Positions 7,959 to 17,122 of a stretch of 64,000 nt of DNA are shown here, in pieces (positions within the stretch are counted from its first letter, which is position 1; each line of letters starts with the position of its first letter). Source of the DNA: an uncultured Lachnospiraceae bacterium (GTDB lineage: Bacteria > Bacillota > Clostridia > Lachnospirales > Lachnospiraceae). The position numbers were made by a program, and so were the translations under genes. The notes beneath the pieces are model-generated. The model did not search any database. It was not told the DNA's origin and worked only from the letters and a program-made list of their open reading frames with translations. The stretch is from assembly GCA_910588295.1 (NCBI GenBank), contig CAJUQO010000003.1, positions 1-64,000 of the forward strand, in the 5' to 3' direction.

Positions 7959-7987
7959 TTGAAATTATAAATTTAATCATATATGAT
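7959..7987 (+). promoter_or_regulatory. Proximal promoter of the second ABC operon
   Basis: TTGAAA at 7959-7964 and TATGAT at 7982-7987 are separated by exactly 17 bp. AAACGTTT cores flank it at 7930-7937 and 8022-8029, an arrangement suited to repression by looping. Confidence 0.65.
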
Positions 7988-8020
7988 GTGAATAAATAGT
8001 TTAAGTTATTAAGCGAGAGT

Positions 8021-8030
8021 GAAACGTTTT
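8021..8030 (+). promoter_or_regulatory. LacI-type operator downstream of the promoter
   Basis: GAAACGTTTT is identical to the ten central bases of the palindrome at 477-500 and sits about 27 bp past the predicted transcription start. A further AAACGTTT is inside the next gene at 8269-8276. Confidence 0.5.
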
Positions 8031-8108
8031 TTGCAGTTTTTTCCGCCGGAGGGCAGAATCTGCAGAAACGGAATCAGATAGAACGATATCCAGCAAAGGA
8101 CAGGGTGC

Positions 8109-9554
8109 ATGGTCCGGAAAAAGAACAGAGATCAGAAAAAACAAACCAAACTATATATCATAGAAGCAGCGGTGGTATTTGCCCTGGTGATTGGTCTGAC
8201 TGTCTACGCCATGATCCGTTCCGCGAGCTTGGTGGTAAATGAAAAAAAGGCGGTGGAGATCGGGGACGAAACGTTTTCTGTCGCCGATGTGAATTACTTT
8301 TATTATAGTTTTTTTGACTCTTACTGCAAAGAGTATGAGGAGTATCTTCCGTATATGTTTGACCGGTCCAAGCCGCTGAAAACGCAGGAGTATGAGGACG
8401 GCAGATCCTGGTTTTCCTATTTCTTGGATGAGACAGTGGATTCCATGGCAAATATCATGGGAGCCGTGAAAGCGGCCCGCGAAGAAGGCTTTGCTCTCAG
8501 CGAGACAGGGGAGGCGGATATTCGGGATTATCTGGATGGGATCCGTTCCGTAGCCGAGAATAACGGTACGGACGCTGACAGCTATGTGGCCGGTATCTAT
8601 GGCGCAGACATGGATTTGGAACGTTACAGGGAGCTGATGGAATATTCCTGGCTGGCCAAGGAATACTCTGAATATAAAGAGCAAAGCTATACATACAGTG
8701 ACGGAGAGATAGAGAAATATTATCAGGAGCACAGCGGCCATTACACCTATGCAGACTATGAGCGTCTGTATTTTAAAGCCTGCGACCATGATGAGGAACC
8801 AACGGAGGAACAGAAGGCCGCGGCAGAGGAGCAGGCCCGGGCGGTTCTTGCCAGGGTTGAGAAAGGTGAAACGCTTAAAGCGGTGTCGGAGGAATATCCG
8901 GATGCCGCCTATTATGCTACGGAGGATGCCTACTACAGTGAAGGGTATTCCTATGGGGACTGGTTATTTGTGGAAGATCGCCGGGAGGGCGACAGCACCG
9001 TGATTGATGACGGTAAAGGTTATTATGTTATGGTATTCCATAGCAGGAGCCGACGGGAGTACGCGACTGTGAATGTGAGGGATATCCTGTTTGCCGTGGA
9101 TACTTCAGATCTGGATACTTCGTCTGCGGATTACAGCACAAAACGGGATCAGCGTTTTGAGGATTCCTGCAAACAGGCAGAGGAAATTTATGAGGAATGG
9201 ACTACCGGCGGAGCCACGGAGGAGCTTTTTGCCAGTCTGGCGGATGAGCATTCATCCACATCCGGACGGGAGGGCGGTCTCTATGAGAAGCTGGTAAAGG
9301 ATACATTGGATAGTTCTGTGGAACATTGGTGCTTTGATGAAGCGCGCAAGCCAGGTGACTGTGAGGTTGTATATGGAGAGGACGGATTCCATTTACTGTA
9401 TTTTGTGCAGGCCGACAGGCCGGTGTGGATGCAGGAGGTGGAAAGTGATCTCCGCGCGGAGGATATGCAGAGCTGGTCTGATGGTCTGGCAAGTTCGGTG
9501 AATGTCAGGCGCTATGAGAAAGCGCTTGAACGGGCTGCCGGTTCATTATCGTAA
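8109..9554 (+). CDS. Membrane-anchored parvulin-like (PpiC/SurA-type) protein
   Basis: A 481-residue protein. A basic N-terminus (KKNRDQKKQTK) is followed by one membrane helix at about 15-35, placing the rest outside the cell. A long helical region with SurA_N character leads to a C-terminal PPIase-like domain at about 320-440. That domain retains parvulin landmarks: VRDILF at the first strand, LFASLADEHS, REGGLY, and GEDGFHLLYF. The usual His of the VRHIL strand is Asp here, so isomerase activity is uncertain. It leads the second sugar-transporter operon, 36 bp before the ATPase gene, and might fold the abundant binding lipoprotein. Very acidic and Tyr-rich for this family. Confidence 0.65.
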   Translation: MVRKKNRDQKKQTKLYIIEAAVVFALVIGLTVYAMIRSASLVVNEKKAVEIGDETFSVADVNYFYYSFFDSYCKEYEEYLPYMFDRSKPLKTQEYEDGRSWFSYFLDETVDSMANIMGAVKAAREEGFALSETGEADIRDYLDGIRSVAENNGTDADSYVAGIYGADMDLERYRELMEYSWLAKEYSEYKEQSYTYSDGEIEKYYQEHSGHYTYADYERLYFKACDHDEEPTEEQKAAAEEQARAVLARVEKGETLKAVSEEYPDAAYYATEDAYYSEGYSYGDWLFVEDRREGDSTVIDDGKGYYVMVFHSRSRREYATVNVRDILFAVDTSDLDTSSADYSTKRDQRFEDSCKQAEEIYEEWTTGGATEELFASLADEHSSTSGREGGLYEKLVKDTLDSSVEHWCFDEARKPGDCEVVYGEDGFHLLYFVQADRPVWMQEVESDLRAEDMQSWSDGLASSVNVRRYEKALERAAGSLS

Positions 9555-9590
9555 AGAAATCGTGTAACACAAGAAAGGAGCAGAGAGGAT

Positions 9591-11132
9591 ATGAGCAACG
9601 AACCTAATAACGCAGGACAGGTTTATGCACTGGACATGCAGAAGGTTTCCAAACGCTTCCCCGGTACACTGGCTGTAGATAAGGTGGACTTTCGGGTCAA
9701 AAAGGGGGAAGTGCATGCGCTGATGGGTGAGAACGGCGCCGGAAAATCCACACTGATGAAAATGCTGAACGGCCTGTTTAACGACTACACAGGGGATATT
9801 TACATTGATGGTGAGAAAAAGCTTCTCCATTCCCCCATGCTGGCTAAAGAGGCCGGTATCGGTATGGTATATCAGGAGTTGTCCCTGGCCCGCAGGATTT
9901 CGATTTACGAAAATCTTCTGGTGGGCAGGCTTCCGAAAAAGAATGCCCTCTTTATTGATAAGAAGAAAGCCATCGCTGAGGCGAAGGAACTGCTTTCCCG
10001 GGTGGGGCTGGATTACATTGATCCGACGCTGGATGTATCTGAGATCAGCCAGTGCGAGGCCCAGCTTGTGGAGATTGCCAAAGTGCTGGGATTCAATCCC
10101 TCCATCGTTGTTATGGACGAGCCCACTTCCGCTCTTTCCAGCGAGGAGGTTAACCGTCTGTATGGGATTATCCGGCAGTTGAAGTCCGAGGGACTCGCAA
10201 TCGTCTATATTTCCCATCATCTGGCAGAGATTTTCGATATTGCAGATAATGTTACGGTCATGCGCGACGGCAAGCTGGTGGGTTCCCTGCCTGTGAGCGA
10301 GACGAACCCGGATCATCTGGTGGAGATGATGGTGGGTGAGCCGGTGAAGAATTTCTATGCGGATCATGAATCAAATATCCAGAAAGAAGTGGTTCTGAAA
10401 GCAGAGGATTATACGAGATGGGGATTCTTCCATCATGTGAATTTTGAGCTGCATAAAGGCGAGGTATTGGCTATCTGCGGTCTGGCCGGCGCGGGACGTA
10501 CAGAGATCGCCCGCGCTCTGATCGGTGTAGATAAAGCCGACGGCGGCAAAGTGACCATCCATGGCAAAGAAGTGAAATTTAAGGACTTCGGCGCGGCTAT
10601 CGCGGGCGGCCTCGGCTATCTGACAGAGGATCGGAAAGTGGTAGGCCTGGCCCTGAACCAGACGGTGGCCGATAATGTGACCTCCTGTATCATTGACCAG
10701 CATTCCAAAGGCATATTTTTCAATGCCAGCGGCCTGAACAGTCTGGTAGACGAGAAAATCAATGAGATGAGCGTATATCCGGCAGACCGCGACCGTCTGG
10801 TAAACAGCTTCTCCGGCGGCAATCAGCAGAAAGTGCTGATGGCGAAATGGCTGGCCTCCGGTGTAGATATCCTGATCCTGGACGAGCCGACCCGAGGCGT
10901 GGATGTAAATGCCAAGCAGGTCATCCATAACGTGGTAAAGGATTACGTATCTAAAGGAAATTCGGTTATCCTGCTTTCCTCTGACCTTCCCGAAGTAGTC
11001 GGCCTGGCTGACAGGGCCGTGATCCTGCGCGAGGGACATACGATCGGCGAGATCCAGAAGAAAGATATGACTGAAAACTCAATCTTAATTGCAGCGAATG
11101 GGGAGGGAGAGTTCGTATCATGTCCGAAGTAA
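9591..11132 (+). CDS. Sugar ABC transporter ATP-binding protein (second system)
   Basis: A 513-residue MglA/RbsA-type fused ATPase. The first domain has GENGAGKST and IVVMDEPTSA; the second has a degenerate GLAGAGRTE loop, SFSGGNQQK and ILILDEPTRG. It follows an AAGGAG site and overlaps the next permease gene by 13 bp, which implies translational coupling. With the two permeases and the lipoprotein at 13372 it forms a complete monosaccharide importer distinct from the first one. Confidence 0.92.
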   Translation: MSNEPNNAGQVYALDMQKVSKRFPGTLAVDKVDFRVKKGEVHALMGENGAGKSTLMKMLNGLFNDYTGDIYIDGEKKLLHSPMLAKEAGIGMVYQELSLARRISIYENLLVGRLPKKNALFIDKKKAIAEAKELLSRVGLDYIDPTLDVSEISQCEAQLVEIAKVLGFNPSIVVMDEPTSALSSEEVNRLYGIIRQLKSEGLAIVYISHHLAEIFDIADNVTVMRDGKLVGSLPVSETNPDHLVEMMVGEPVKNFYADHESNIQKEVVLKAEDYTRWGFFHHVNFELHKGEVLAICGLAGAGRTEIARALIGVDKADGGKVTIHGKEVKFKDFGAAIAGGLGYLTEDRKVVGLALNQTVADNVTSCIIDQHSKGIFFNASGLNSLVDEKINEMSVYPADRDRLVNSFSGGNQQKVLMAKWLASGVDILILDEPTRGVDVNAKQVIHNVVKDYVSKGNSVILLSSDLPEVVGLADRAVILREGHTIGEIQKKDMTENSILIAANGEGEFVSCPK

Positions 11133-12160
11133 AGAAAAATGAAAATACTACCGCTCCAAAGGTAGATACAAGAAAAACAGAGATTAATAAATTTACGCTG
11201 CTTTTTAACAGGCTGGGTATCTGGATCATTGTGGCTCTGCTCATTGTGGTGGGCCTGATCGTGTCGGGAGGCCAGTTCTTCGGAAAGAGTAATATTCAGT
11301 CCATTCTGGAGGCTGTGGCCCTGGTGGGTATGGTCTGCGCGGGCCTTTTCTATGTTACGTATTCCGGAAATATGACGGATATGTCTGTACCGATCACCAT
11401 GGCCTTCGGCGGCGTAATGGCTGTACAGTGCATTAACTTCGGTTTTGTAGGAGCTATTGTGGTGGGTCTTCTGGCTGGCGCCCTGATCGGCGTGATCAAT
11501 GGCTTTATGATCGGTAAGATGCGGGCCAATGCCATCATCTGGACCCTGGCGGTGAATCTGCTGATTTCCGGCGTTATCCGTGTGGTGTGGCAGGGTAAGA
11601 TGCTCTATGCCGAGGATATCGCCCGGGAGGATATGCAGGGACAGGCCAATCTGTTCTATGCCATTTCCCGTACTTATATCGGCGGAATCATTTCCCTGAT
11701 GGCCATCGTTATGCTGGTTATGTTCCTTATTTCCTGGATCATCCATACCAAGACAGGGTTTGGCCAGAAGCTGAAGATCATTGGTACAAATTATGAAGTG
11801 GCAAAGTTTTCCGGTATCAATTGTACGAAACAGCTGATGACCGCCTATATCATCAACGGTCTGTGCAGCGCCACAGCAGGTATATTCTATGCGGCTTTGA
11901 GGAAATGTGCTTCCTATGAGAATGGTACGGGCTACGATTTTGATGCCCTGACAGCCATCCTTCTCGGCGGCGTATCGCTGAACGGCGGCAAGGGCTCTAT
12001 CGCAGGAACCATCGGCGGTGTTCTCGCTTACGGTATGCTGAACAACATCCTTTCCTGGGTGGGATTGGGTACATATTCGAAATATCTGGTACAGGGTATC
12101 GTATTCCTGTTCATCGTATGGCTGAACACATATTCAAACAGAAAGTTGGGTAGAGCATAA
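11120..12160 (+). CDS. Sugar ABC transporter permease (second system, first subunit)
   Basis: A 346-residue BPD_transp_2 membrane protein. A roughly 30-residue hydrophilic N-terminus rich in Lys and Thr precedes the first helix. The conserved stretch reads ALVGMVCAGLFYVTYSGNMTDMSVP; the glycine-rich loop GGVSLNGGKGSIAGT lies near the C-terminus. Several CxxC-free Cys residues are scattered, with no obvious role. It overlaps the ATPase gene upstream, and its stop codon shares a base with the next gene's start. Confidence 0.88.
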   Translation: MSEVKKNENTTAPKVDTRKTEINKFTLLFNRLGIWIIVALLIVVGLIVSGGQFFGKSNIQSILEAVALVGMVCAGLFYVTYSGNMTDMSVPITMAFGGVMAVQCINFGFVGAIVVGLLAGALIGVINGFMIGKMRANAIIWTLAVNLLISGVIRVVWQGKMLYAEDIAREDMQGQANLFYAISRTYIGGIISLMAIVMLVMFLISWIIHTKTGFGQKLKIIGTNYEVAKFSGINCTKQLMTAYIINGLCSATAGIFYAALRKCASYENGTGYDFDALTAILLGGVSLNGGKGSIAGTIGGVLAYGMLNNILSWVGLGTYSKYLVQGIVFLFIVWLNTYSNRKLGRA

Positions 12161-13185
12161 TGGAAAAGAAGAATTTTAAATTAAATGCTGCGTTTATCAA
12201 TAAAAACAGATCCTACCTTTTGCTTGTGCTGATCATGATCTGCGGTCTGTTTGCTAAGAATTTCTATACACCCTATAATATTCAGGCCGTGACCGGAAAC
12301 GGCAGCCTGGTGATTTGGCTGGGGCTCGGCTTTACCATCGTGCTGATTGCGGGCCATATGGATATGACGGTTATGTATATGTCCACCTTTGCCGCGCTTT
12401 TGACTCTGGGGCTCCATGCCGATCAGAAGCTGCCATGGCTCGTTTGCGTAATCATTGGGGCACTGATGGGTATACTGAACGGTCTGATTATGGGATTGCT
12501 GGTGACCAAGCTGAAGATTCATGCGTTTATCGCCAGTATCGGTATGCAGCTTGTGCTGAGGGGCGTGATGTATGTTTACTGTAACGGTAAAGAGCTGAGT
12601 ATCGGGAAAGATTATACCTGGAACGATATGCTGAACGGCAAGCTGATACCGTTTCTCCCCCTGTCCACATATTTTCTTATTACGACGATCTTTATCTTTG
12701 GCGTCATGGTGATCCTCCGGTATACCAGGCTGGGCCGCAACATCCACATGGTGGGCGGCAATGCGGAAACTGCCTGGCTGGCAGGTATCAAGAGTGATAT
12801 GGTCGTCATCGCTGCTTTTGTCATTTCCGGTCTGGCCGCTGGTCTTGGCGGTGCGCTGAACGGTATCTACTCCGGCGCGGCCAACGTGACTATGGGTGAG
12901 AAAGGTATCTCTCCTTTCTATATGGCCTTTACAGCATGCGTAATTGGCGGAACGGACATCTACGGCGGCAAGGGAAGCGTGATCTGGACCTATGTATCCC
13001 TGATTATGATCGCTTTCCTGAAGGCCCTGTGCAAATCCACGGAGCTGCAGGTGCTGGTGATCGGCGCGGCCCTGGTGCTGTGTCTGGTTTATGAGACCGT
13101 TGCCAAGTACAATCGGGATAAAGTCCTGGGACGCCGTCCGAATCTCTATATCGAGTATAAGAATGAGACAGGTAATGCAAAATAA
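12160..13185 (+). CDS. Sugar ABC transporter permease (second system, second subunit)
   Basis: A 341-residue membrane protein of the same family, with GLGFTIVLIAGHMDMTVMYM in the conserved membrane stretch and GGTDIYGGKGSV in the C-terminal loop. In both systems the permeases occur as two different genes. The start ATG overlaps the previous stop by one base (TAATG). A 186-bp gap with a 9-bp hairpin separates it from the binding-protein gene, so the abundant lipoprotein can be expressed at a different level from the channel. Confidence 0.88.
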   Translation: MEKKNFKLNAAFINKNRSYLLLVLIMICGLFAKNFYTPYNIQAVTGNGSLVIWLGLGFTIVLIAGHMDMTVMYMSTFAALLTLGLHADQKLPWLVCVIIGALMGILNGLIMGLLVTKLKIHAFIASIGMQLVLRGVMYVYCNGKELSIGKDYTWNDMLNGKLIPFLPLSTYFLITTIFIFGVMVILRYTRLGRNIHMVGGNAETAWLAGIKSDMVVIAAFVISGLAAGLGGALNGIYSGAANVTMGEKGISPFYMAFTACVIGGTDIYGGKGSVIWTYVSLIMIAFLKALCKSTELQVLVIGAALVLCLVYETVAKYNRDKVLGRRPNLYIEYKNETGNAK

Positions 13186-13317
13186 AACTATCATGCGTCC
13201 CATTGGCGCGCCACCACGCAAGAAAACCGGAGCTGGCGCATGTGGCATCCCAGGATGGATGCCGCTTGCGGCGGGTTTCTAAAGAAATTAAAACGGCTTT
13301 TGAGCCGGAATAAATGG

Positions 13318-13342
13318 ATTAAAAGCATTACAGGCTTTTAAT
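13318..13342 (+). other. Intra-operon hairpin before the binding-protein gene
   Basis: ATTAAAAGC pairs with GCTTTTAAT over a 7-nt loop, 30 bp before the lipoprotein start. It lacks a T-run, so it is more likely an mRNA-stability or processing stem than a terminator. Earlier in the same gap are a 10-bp palindrome (TGGCGCGCCA) and a small GCCGC/GCGGC hairpin. Confidence 0.45.
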
Positions 13343-13371
13343 AGATAAAAAATTATAGGAGGAACAAAAAA

Positions 13372-14703
13372 ATGATGAAAAAGAGTTTGGCGATCCTGCT
13401 GAGCGGTACTATGCTTCTGAGCGCAGCGTTCATGACAGGATGCGGCGGCGGCAGCTCCAGCGCGGCCGGAAGCAGCGCGGCGCCGGAAGCGTCTGCAGCC
13501 AGTGAGGCACCGGAATCATCTGCAGCTCCCGAGTCCAGCGCGGCATCGGAGGCATCCGATGCAGGAAGCACAGCTCCGTCAGGTGATGTGACCGTTCCGG
13601 AAGCGGCTCAGGCTTCTTATGAGAAGCTGCTGGCAGCTGAGGAGAGCCTGATGACCACCGATAATCATCCGATGATGGCTGAGGGTCTGAGCTTTGACGT
13701 TCCGGCTGTTGAAGGTGACGCGGCGGCTCTGGAGGAGCTTCCCGAGGAAGACAAGAATCACTGGCATTACAAAGAGTATCTGGATTGGGATCAGTCCGCA
13801 GATGCTCAGTTCCCGGAATCCCCGGCTGACGGCCAGGAAGGCAAGAAAGTTATCCTGATCGTTCATGGCGCTCATGCATGGACTACCTGCTATACAGACG
13901 CTTTCAAATCTGCCTGTGACGCTGTAGGTATGACTTATGAGATCTATGACCCCAACTGGGATCAGGCCAACCAGGACAGCTATGTTGACCAGGCGATCAA
14001 TGATCAGCCCGATGCCATCATCGTTATCCCGGTATCTGCTGATCATGCTACACAGCAGTTCAAGAAAATCACAGACGCTGGTATTCCGGCATTCTGCTCC
14101 AACACTACACCGGAAGCTGACGCCATGAACTTTATTATTTCCTACACAGGCCCCAACGACTGGTATCAGATGAGAACACTGGCCGATATGCTGGGTGAGT
14201 CCATGGAAGGTAAGGGCGGCGTTGCTTATATTACCCATAATGTAGGCGGATCTCCCTACTATGCCCGCTGCTATGGCCCGCTGACCGAGCTGGCTGAGAA
14301 ATATCCGGACATCGAGACCCTGGATATCCAGTCTCCCGGATTTGAGGCTTCCGAGGTTAAGCAGGTAGTAGCCGACTGGATCACCAAATTCGGCGATAAG
14401 CTGAACGCTATCGTTCTGGCTGATGACTCTGACCAGGCGATCGGCGCCGTTGAGGCTTGCCAGGCTGCCGGACGCAGCGATATCAAGATCGTTGCCGCCG
14501 GTATCTCCAAACAGGGCCTTGACCTGGTGAAATCCGGCGATCTGTTCGGTATGTCCTACCAGACCTGCCAGGGTGATGCCGGTCTTGCCGTTCGTACTGT
14601 ATCAGAGTGGTTCTGCGGTATTGATATCCCGCGTGTGAACTATCTGAGCACAGATATTGTTACAAAAGACAACGCTGCGGACTTCGAGCCCTGCCAGTGG
14701 TAA
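13372..14703 (+). CDS. Sugar-binding lipoprotein of the second ABC transporter
   Basis: A 443-residue extracellular lipoprotein with the lipobox MTGC (Cys 24). An Ala/Ser/Glu/Pro-rich tether runs to about residue 68, similar in composition to that of the first system. An unusual insertion of about 90 residues (residues 70-160, with EELPEEDKNHWHYKEYLDWD) then precedes the Peripla_BP_4 fold, which starts at KKVILIVHGAHAWTTCYTDA. The insertion makes it longer than typical RbsB-like proteins. AGGAGG at 13359-13364 gives strong initiation. It is the last gene of the operon, followed by two stacked hairpins. Confidence 0.9.
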   Translation: MMKKSLAILLSGTMLLSAAFMTGCGGGSSSAAGSSAAPEASAASEAPESSAAPESSAASEASDAGSTAPSGDVTVPEAAQASYEKLLAAEESLMTTDNHPMMAEGLSFDVPAVEGDAAALEELPEEDKNHWHYKEYLDWDQSADAQFPESPADGQEGKKVILIVHGAHAWTTCYTDAFKSACDAVGMTYEIYDPNWDQANQDSYVDQAINDQPDAIIVIPVSADHATQQFKKITDAGIPAFCSNTTPEADAMNFIISYTGPNDWYQMRTLADMLGESMEGKGGVAYITHNVGGSPYYARCYGPLTELAEKYPDIETLDIQSPGFEASEVKQVVADWITKFGDKLNAIVLADDSDQAIGAVEACQAAGRSDIKIVAAGISKQGLDLVKSGDLFGMSYQTCQGDAGLAVRTVSEWFCGIDIPRVNYLSTDIVTKDNAADFEPCQW

Positions 14704-14740
14704 TTTTGTGAATAGCAGTTTTATGAAAAACTACTAGGAA

Positions 14741-14802
14741 GGGGCCGCGTGGAGCGGCCCCACGGAAAAAGGATTTGCCGTGATGATCGGTAAATCCTTT
14801 TT
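14741..14802 (+). terminator. Tandem terminators of the second ABC operon
   Basis: The first hairpin is GGGGCCGC (14741-14748) with GCGGCCCC (14754-14761). The second has a 15-bp stem, 14766-14780 with 14788-14802, around a TGATGAT loop, and ends in a T-run. The second is a textbook rho-independent terminator. Confidence 0.92.
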
Positions 14803-15084
14803 TTGATGTAGATTTCGGGACGGCAATCTGAAAATATTGAAGAGAAATCCTAATATGATGTGAAAATTGTTGCATAGAGGAGGTATACTGGCATTGTGAA
14901 TGAGCTGGTAAACAAGTACAATTTGTAGGAATCGAAGAAATGCAAATCAGGCTCTATGCGGTATCCGGGGAAGTATCCCTGATGTCTGTGAAGAACTGCG
15001 CTTCGGATAAAAAGATTGTCCAAAATGCCCATAAACCGGAAATAAAACGCAGGATTCTCGTCGATATCCTGCATGTTCAACGCC

Positions 15085-15113
15085 TTGACAATTTTTGGGA
15101 TTGATGCGATAAT
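15085..15113 (+). promoter_or_regulatory. Promoter of pckA
   Basis: A consensus TTGACA at 15085-15090 and GATAAT at 15108-15113 are 17 bp apart, 38 bp before the pckA start. The 280 bp between the upstream terminator and this promoter hold no gene; an ATCAGG/CCTGAT hairpin near 14945-14982 is the only structure noticed. Confidence 0.75.
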
Positions 15114-15151
15114 TAGTTTTGTTTTTGAGAAAATATAAGGAGGAATATAGA

Positions 15152-16852
15152 ATGTCTACGAAAGCATATTACCCGATCGAAGAGATCGGCGCCGGAAAAC
15201 CAGGTTTTTCCAAAACACGTGCGATCATTGAAGGCGCGTTTTACGGAAACAACGTTGTCAAAGTAAATACGTTAAAAGAAGCCTATGATCTGGCTAAAAA
15301 TTCTCCGGGAACCATCGTTACCGATATGCCGGTTTACAGAGGCGAGGAGTTCGGACTGGAGCCGGACGCAAAGGTTTTGCTGTTCAATGACGGCGCTGTT
15401 ACCGGACGTTATGCCGGCGCCCGCCGTATCAAGGGAGAGCCCGGTGTGGACGAGACCAAGCTGGATAAAGTGGTTATGGACGCGATCTATGAGACACGCT
15501 GGAAAACCATGTATCATATTGAGGTTTTCGTTGGCCTGGATCCCGAATTCATGGCAAAAGCCCATCTGCTGATTCCGGAAGGCGAGGAGAATCTGATGTA
15601 CAACTGGATGCTGAACTTCCAGTATATGTCCGATGAGTATGTGAAAATGTACAAAAAATCCCAGCCGATCGGTGGTGGGAAAGAGCCGGATATCTATATT
15701 TTCTCTGATCCCCAGTGGACACCGGGCAACCGTCCTGACTTGGACTACAGCTGCCTGAGCGATCCGCTTACCCTGTGCTATTTTGATACGGACCAGAACT
15801 GTGCCGCCATTCTGGGTATGAAATATTTCGGCGAGCACAAGAAAGGCACGCTGACCATGGCCTGGGCCCTGGCAAACAGAAACGGTTATGCTTCCTGCCA
15901 TGGCGGACAGAAAGAGTATACCCTGCCCGACGGCAGAAAATATGTGGCTTCGGTGTTCGGGCTGTCCGGATCCGGAAAGTCCACGCTGACTCACGCAAAG
16001 CATGGCGGCAAATATCCGATTACCGTACTGCATGACGACGCTTTCATTATCAATACAGATACCTGCTCTTCCGTGGCTCTGGAGCCGACCTATTTTGACA
16101 AGACGGCCGATTATCCCACAGGCTGCCCGGATAACAAATATCTGCTGACAGCTCAGAACTGTTCCGCTACGATGGACTCCGAGGGCAAGATCCAGCTCGT
16201 GACCGAGGATATCCGTAATGGTAATGGCCGTGCGATCAAATCCAAACTGTGGTCTCCGAACCGTGTAGATAAGATTGATGCTCCGGTAAACGCGATCTTT
16301 TGGATCATGAAAGACCCGACCATCCCGCCGGTAGTGAAGCTCAAAGGAGCTGCCCTGGCGTCTGTGATGGGCGCTACGCTGGCTACCAAGACTTCCACCG
16401 CCGAGCGTGTGGCTGCCGGTACGGATCTGAACGCTCTGCGTATCGTTCCCTATGCAAACCCGTTCCGTACGTATCCGCTGGTTCATGACTACGAGAAGTT
16501 CAAAAAACTGGTGGAAGAAAAGAACGTGGACTGCTACATTGTCAACACCGGCGATTTCATGGGCAAGAAGGTAAAACCGGCCGATACGCTGGGGATACTG
16601 GAAGCCATCGTTGAGGATCGTGCTGAGTTCAAACAGTGGGGCCCCTTCGAGGATATTGAGATCATGGATTGGACACTGACAGACAACTTCATTCCGGACA
16701 TGAACGATGCCGAGTATGTGGCTGCTTTGAAAAGTGCTATGATCAACCGCGTGAACGCGATCAAAGACTTCAGCGAGAAGAAGGGCGGTTATGACGCTCT
16801 GCCCGAGGAAGCTCTTGCATCTGTTCAGAAGCTGGTAGATGAGCTGTCATAA
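15152..16852 (+). CDS. pckA: Phosphoenolpyruvate carboxykinase (ATP)
   Basis: A 566-residue cytosolic enzyme that interconverts oxaloacetate plus ATP with phosphoenolpyruvate, CO2 and ADP. In gut Clostridia it often runs in the carboxylating direction. The kinase P-loop GLSGSGKST is at about residues 270-278, followed by the metal-binding HDDAFII segment. IFWIMKDPTIPPV and FRTYPLVHDYEKF support the family. It is slightly longer than the roughly 530-540 residues usual for ATP-type enzymes. AAGGAGG precedes the ATG at 15152; the possible start at 15119 lacks a ribosome binding site. It is monocistronic, with its own promoter and terminator. Confidence 0.95.
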   Translation: MSTKAYYPIEEIGAGKPGFSKTRAIIEGAFYGNNVVKVNTLKEAYDLAKNSPGTIVTDMPVYRGEEFGLEPDAKVLLFNDGAVTGRYAGARRIKGEPGVDETKLDKVVMDAIYETRWKTMYHIEVFVGLDPEFMAKAHLLIPEGEENLMYNWMLNFQYMSDEYVKMYKKSQPIGGGKEPDIYIFSDPQWTPGNRPDLDYSCLSDPLTLCYFDTDQNCAAILGMKYFGEHKKGTLTMAWALANRNGYASCHGGQKEYTLPDGRKYVASVFGLSGSGKSTLTHAKHGGKYPITVLHDDAFIINTDTCSSVALEPTYFDKTADYPTGCPDNKYLLTAQNCSATMDSEGKIQLVTEDIRNGNGRAIKSKLWSPNRVDKIDAPVNAIFWIMKDPTIPPVVKLKGAALASVMGATLATKTSTAERVAAGTDLNALRIVPYANPFRTYPLVHDYEKFKKLVEEKNVDCYIVNTGDFMGKKVKPADTLGILEAIVEDRAEFKQWGPFEDIEIMDWTLTDNFIPDMNDAEYVAALKSAMINRVNAIKDFSEKKGGYDALPEEALASVQKLVDELS

Positions 16853-16872
16853 TAGAATTATGGAGTGACCCT

Positions 16873-16906
16873 ATACAAAAAGCCGCCGTTGGCGGCTTTT
16901 TTGTAT
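16873..16906 (+). terminator. Terminator of pckA
   Basis: ATACAAAAAGCCGCC pairs with GGCGGCTTTTTTGTAT around a GTT loop, 20 bp after the stop codon. A and T runs on both sides would allow it to work in either direction. Confidence 0.93.
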
Positions 16907-17087
16907 GGGACGGTATTACAGGGCCCTGGATTTATGCCAGTTTTTTTGGATTGATTCTCGTAGAGAATGTAGAAAATTGCTCTTTGGCAGCGCCCTGTAT
17001 GTTGCAAAATTTATTTTTTGGGATTGTCAAGCATCAAACTTCATGAAATTTTTGATGAACCTTGTGAGGATTTGTCGCACATTTTTA

Positions 17088-17116
17088 TTGTGTTTGGACA
17101 TACAATAAAGTATAAT
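17088..17116 (+). promoter_or_regulatory. Promoter of 6S RNA
   Basis: TTGTGT at 17088-17093 and TATAAT at 17111-17116 are 17 bp apart. The predicted start, about 17123, sits just before the 5' closing stem of the RNA. Bases 16907-17087 contain nothing I can identify. Confidence 0.7.
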
Positions 17117-17122
17117 GTGTGT

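Noticed and set aside
14879..14929. AGGAGG followed by a short GTG-started ORF (MNELVNKYNL)
   Set aside because: Spacing is about 12 bp, the peptide has ten residues, and no clear promoter was found; likely chance.
15272..16486. Long minus-strand ORF inside pckA, and similar long antisense ORFs in infC, aroA, tyrA and the P-type ATPase gene
   Set aside because: They are shadows of the strong coding bias in the real genes; their translations are low-complexity and lack ribosome binding sites.
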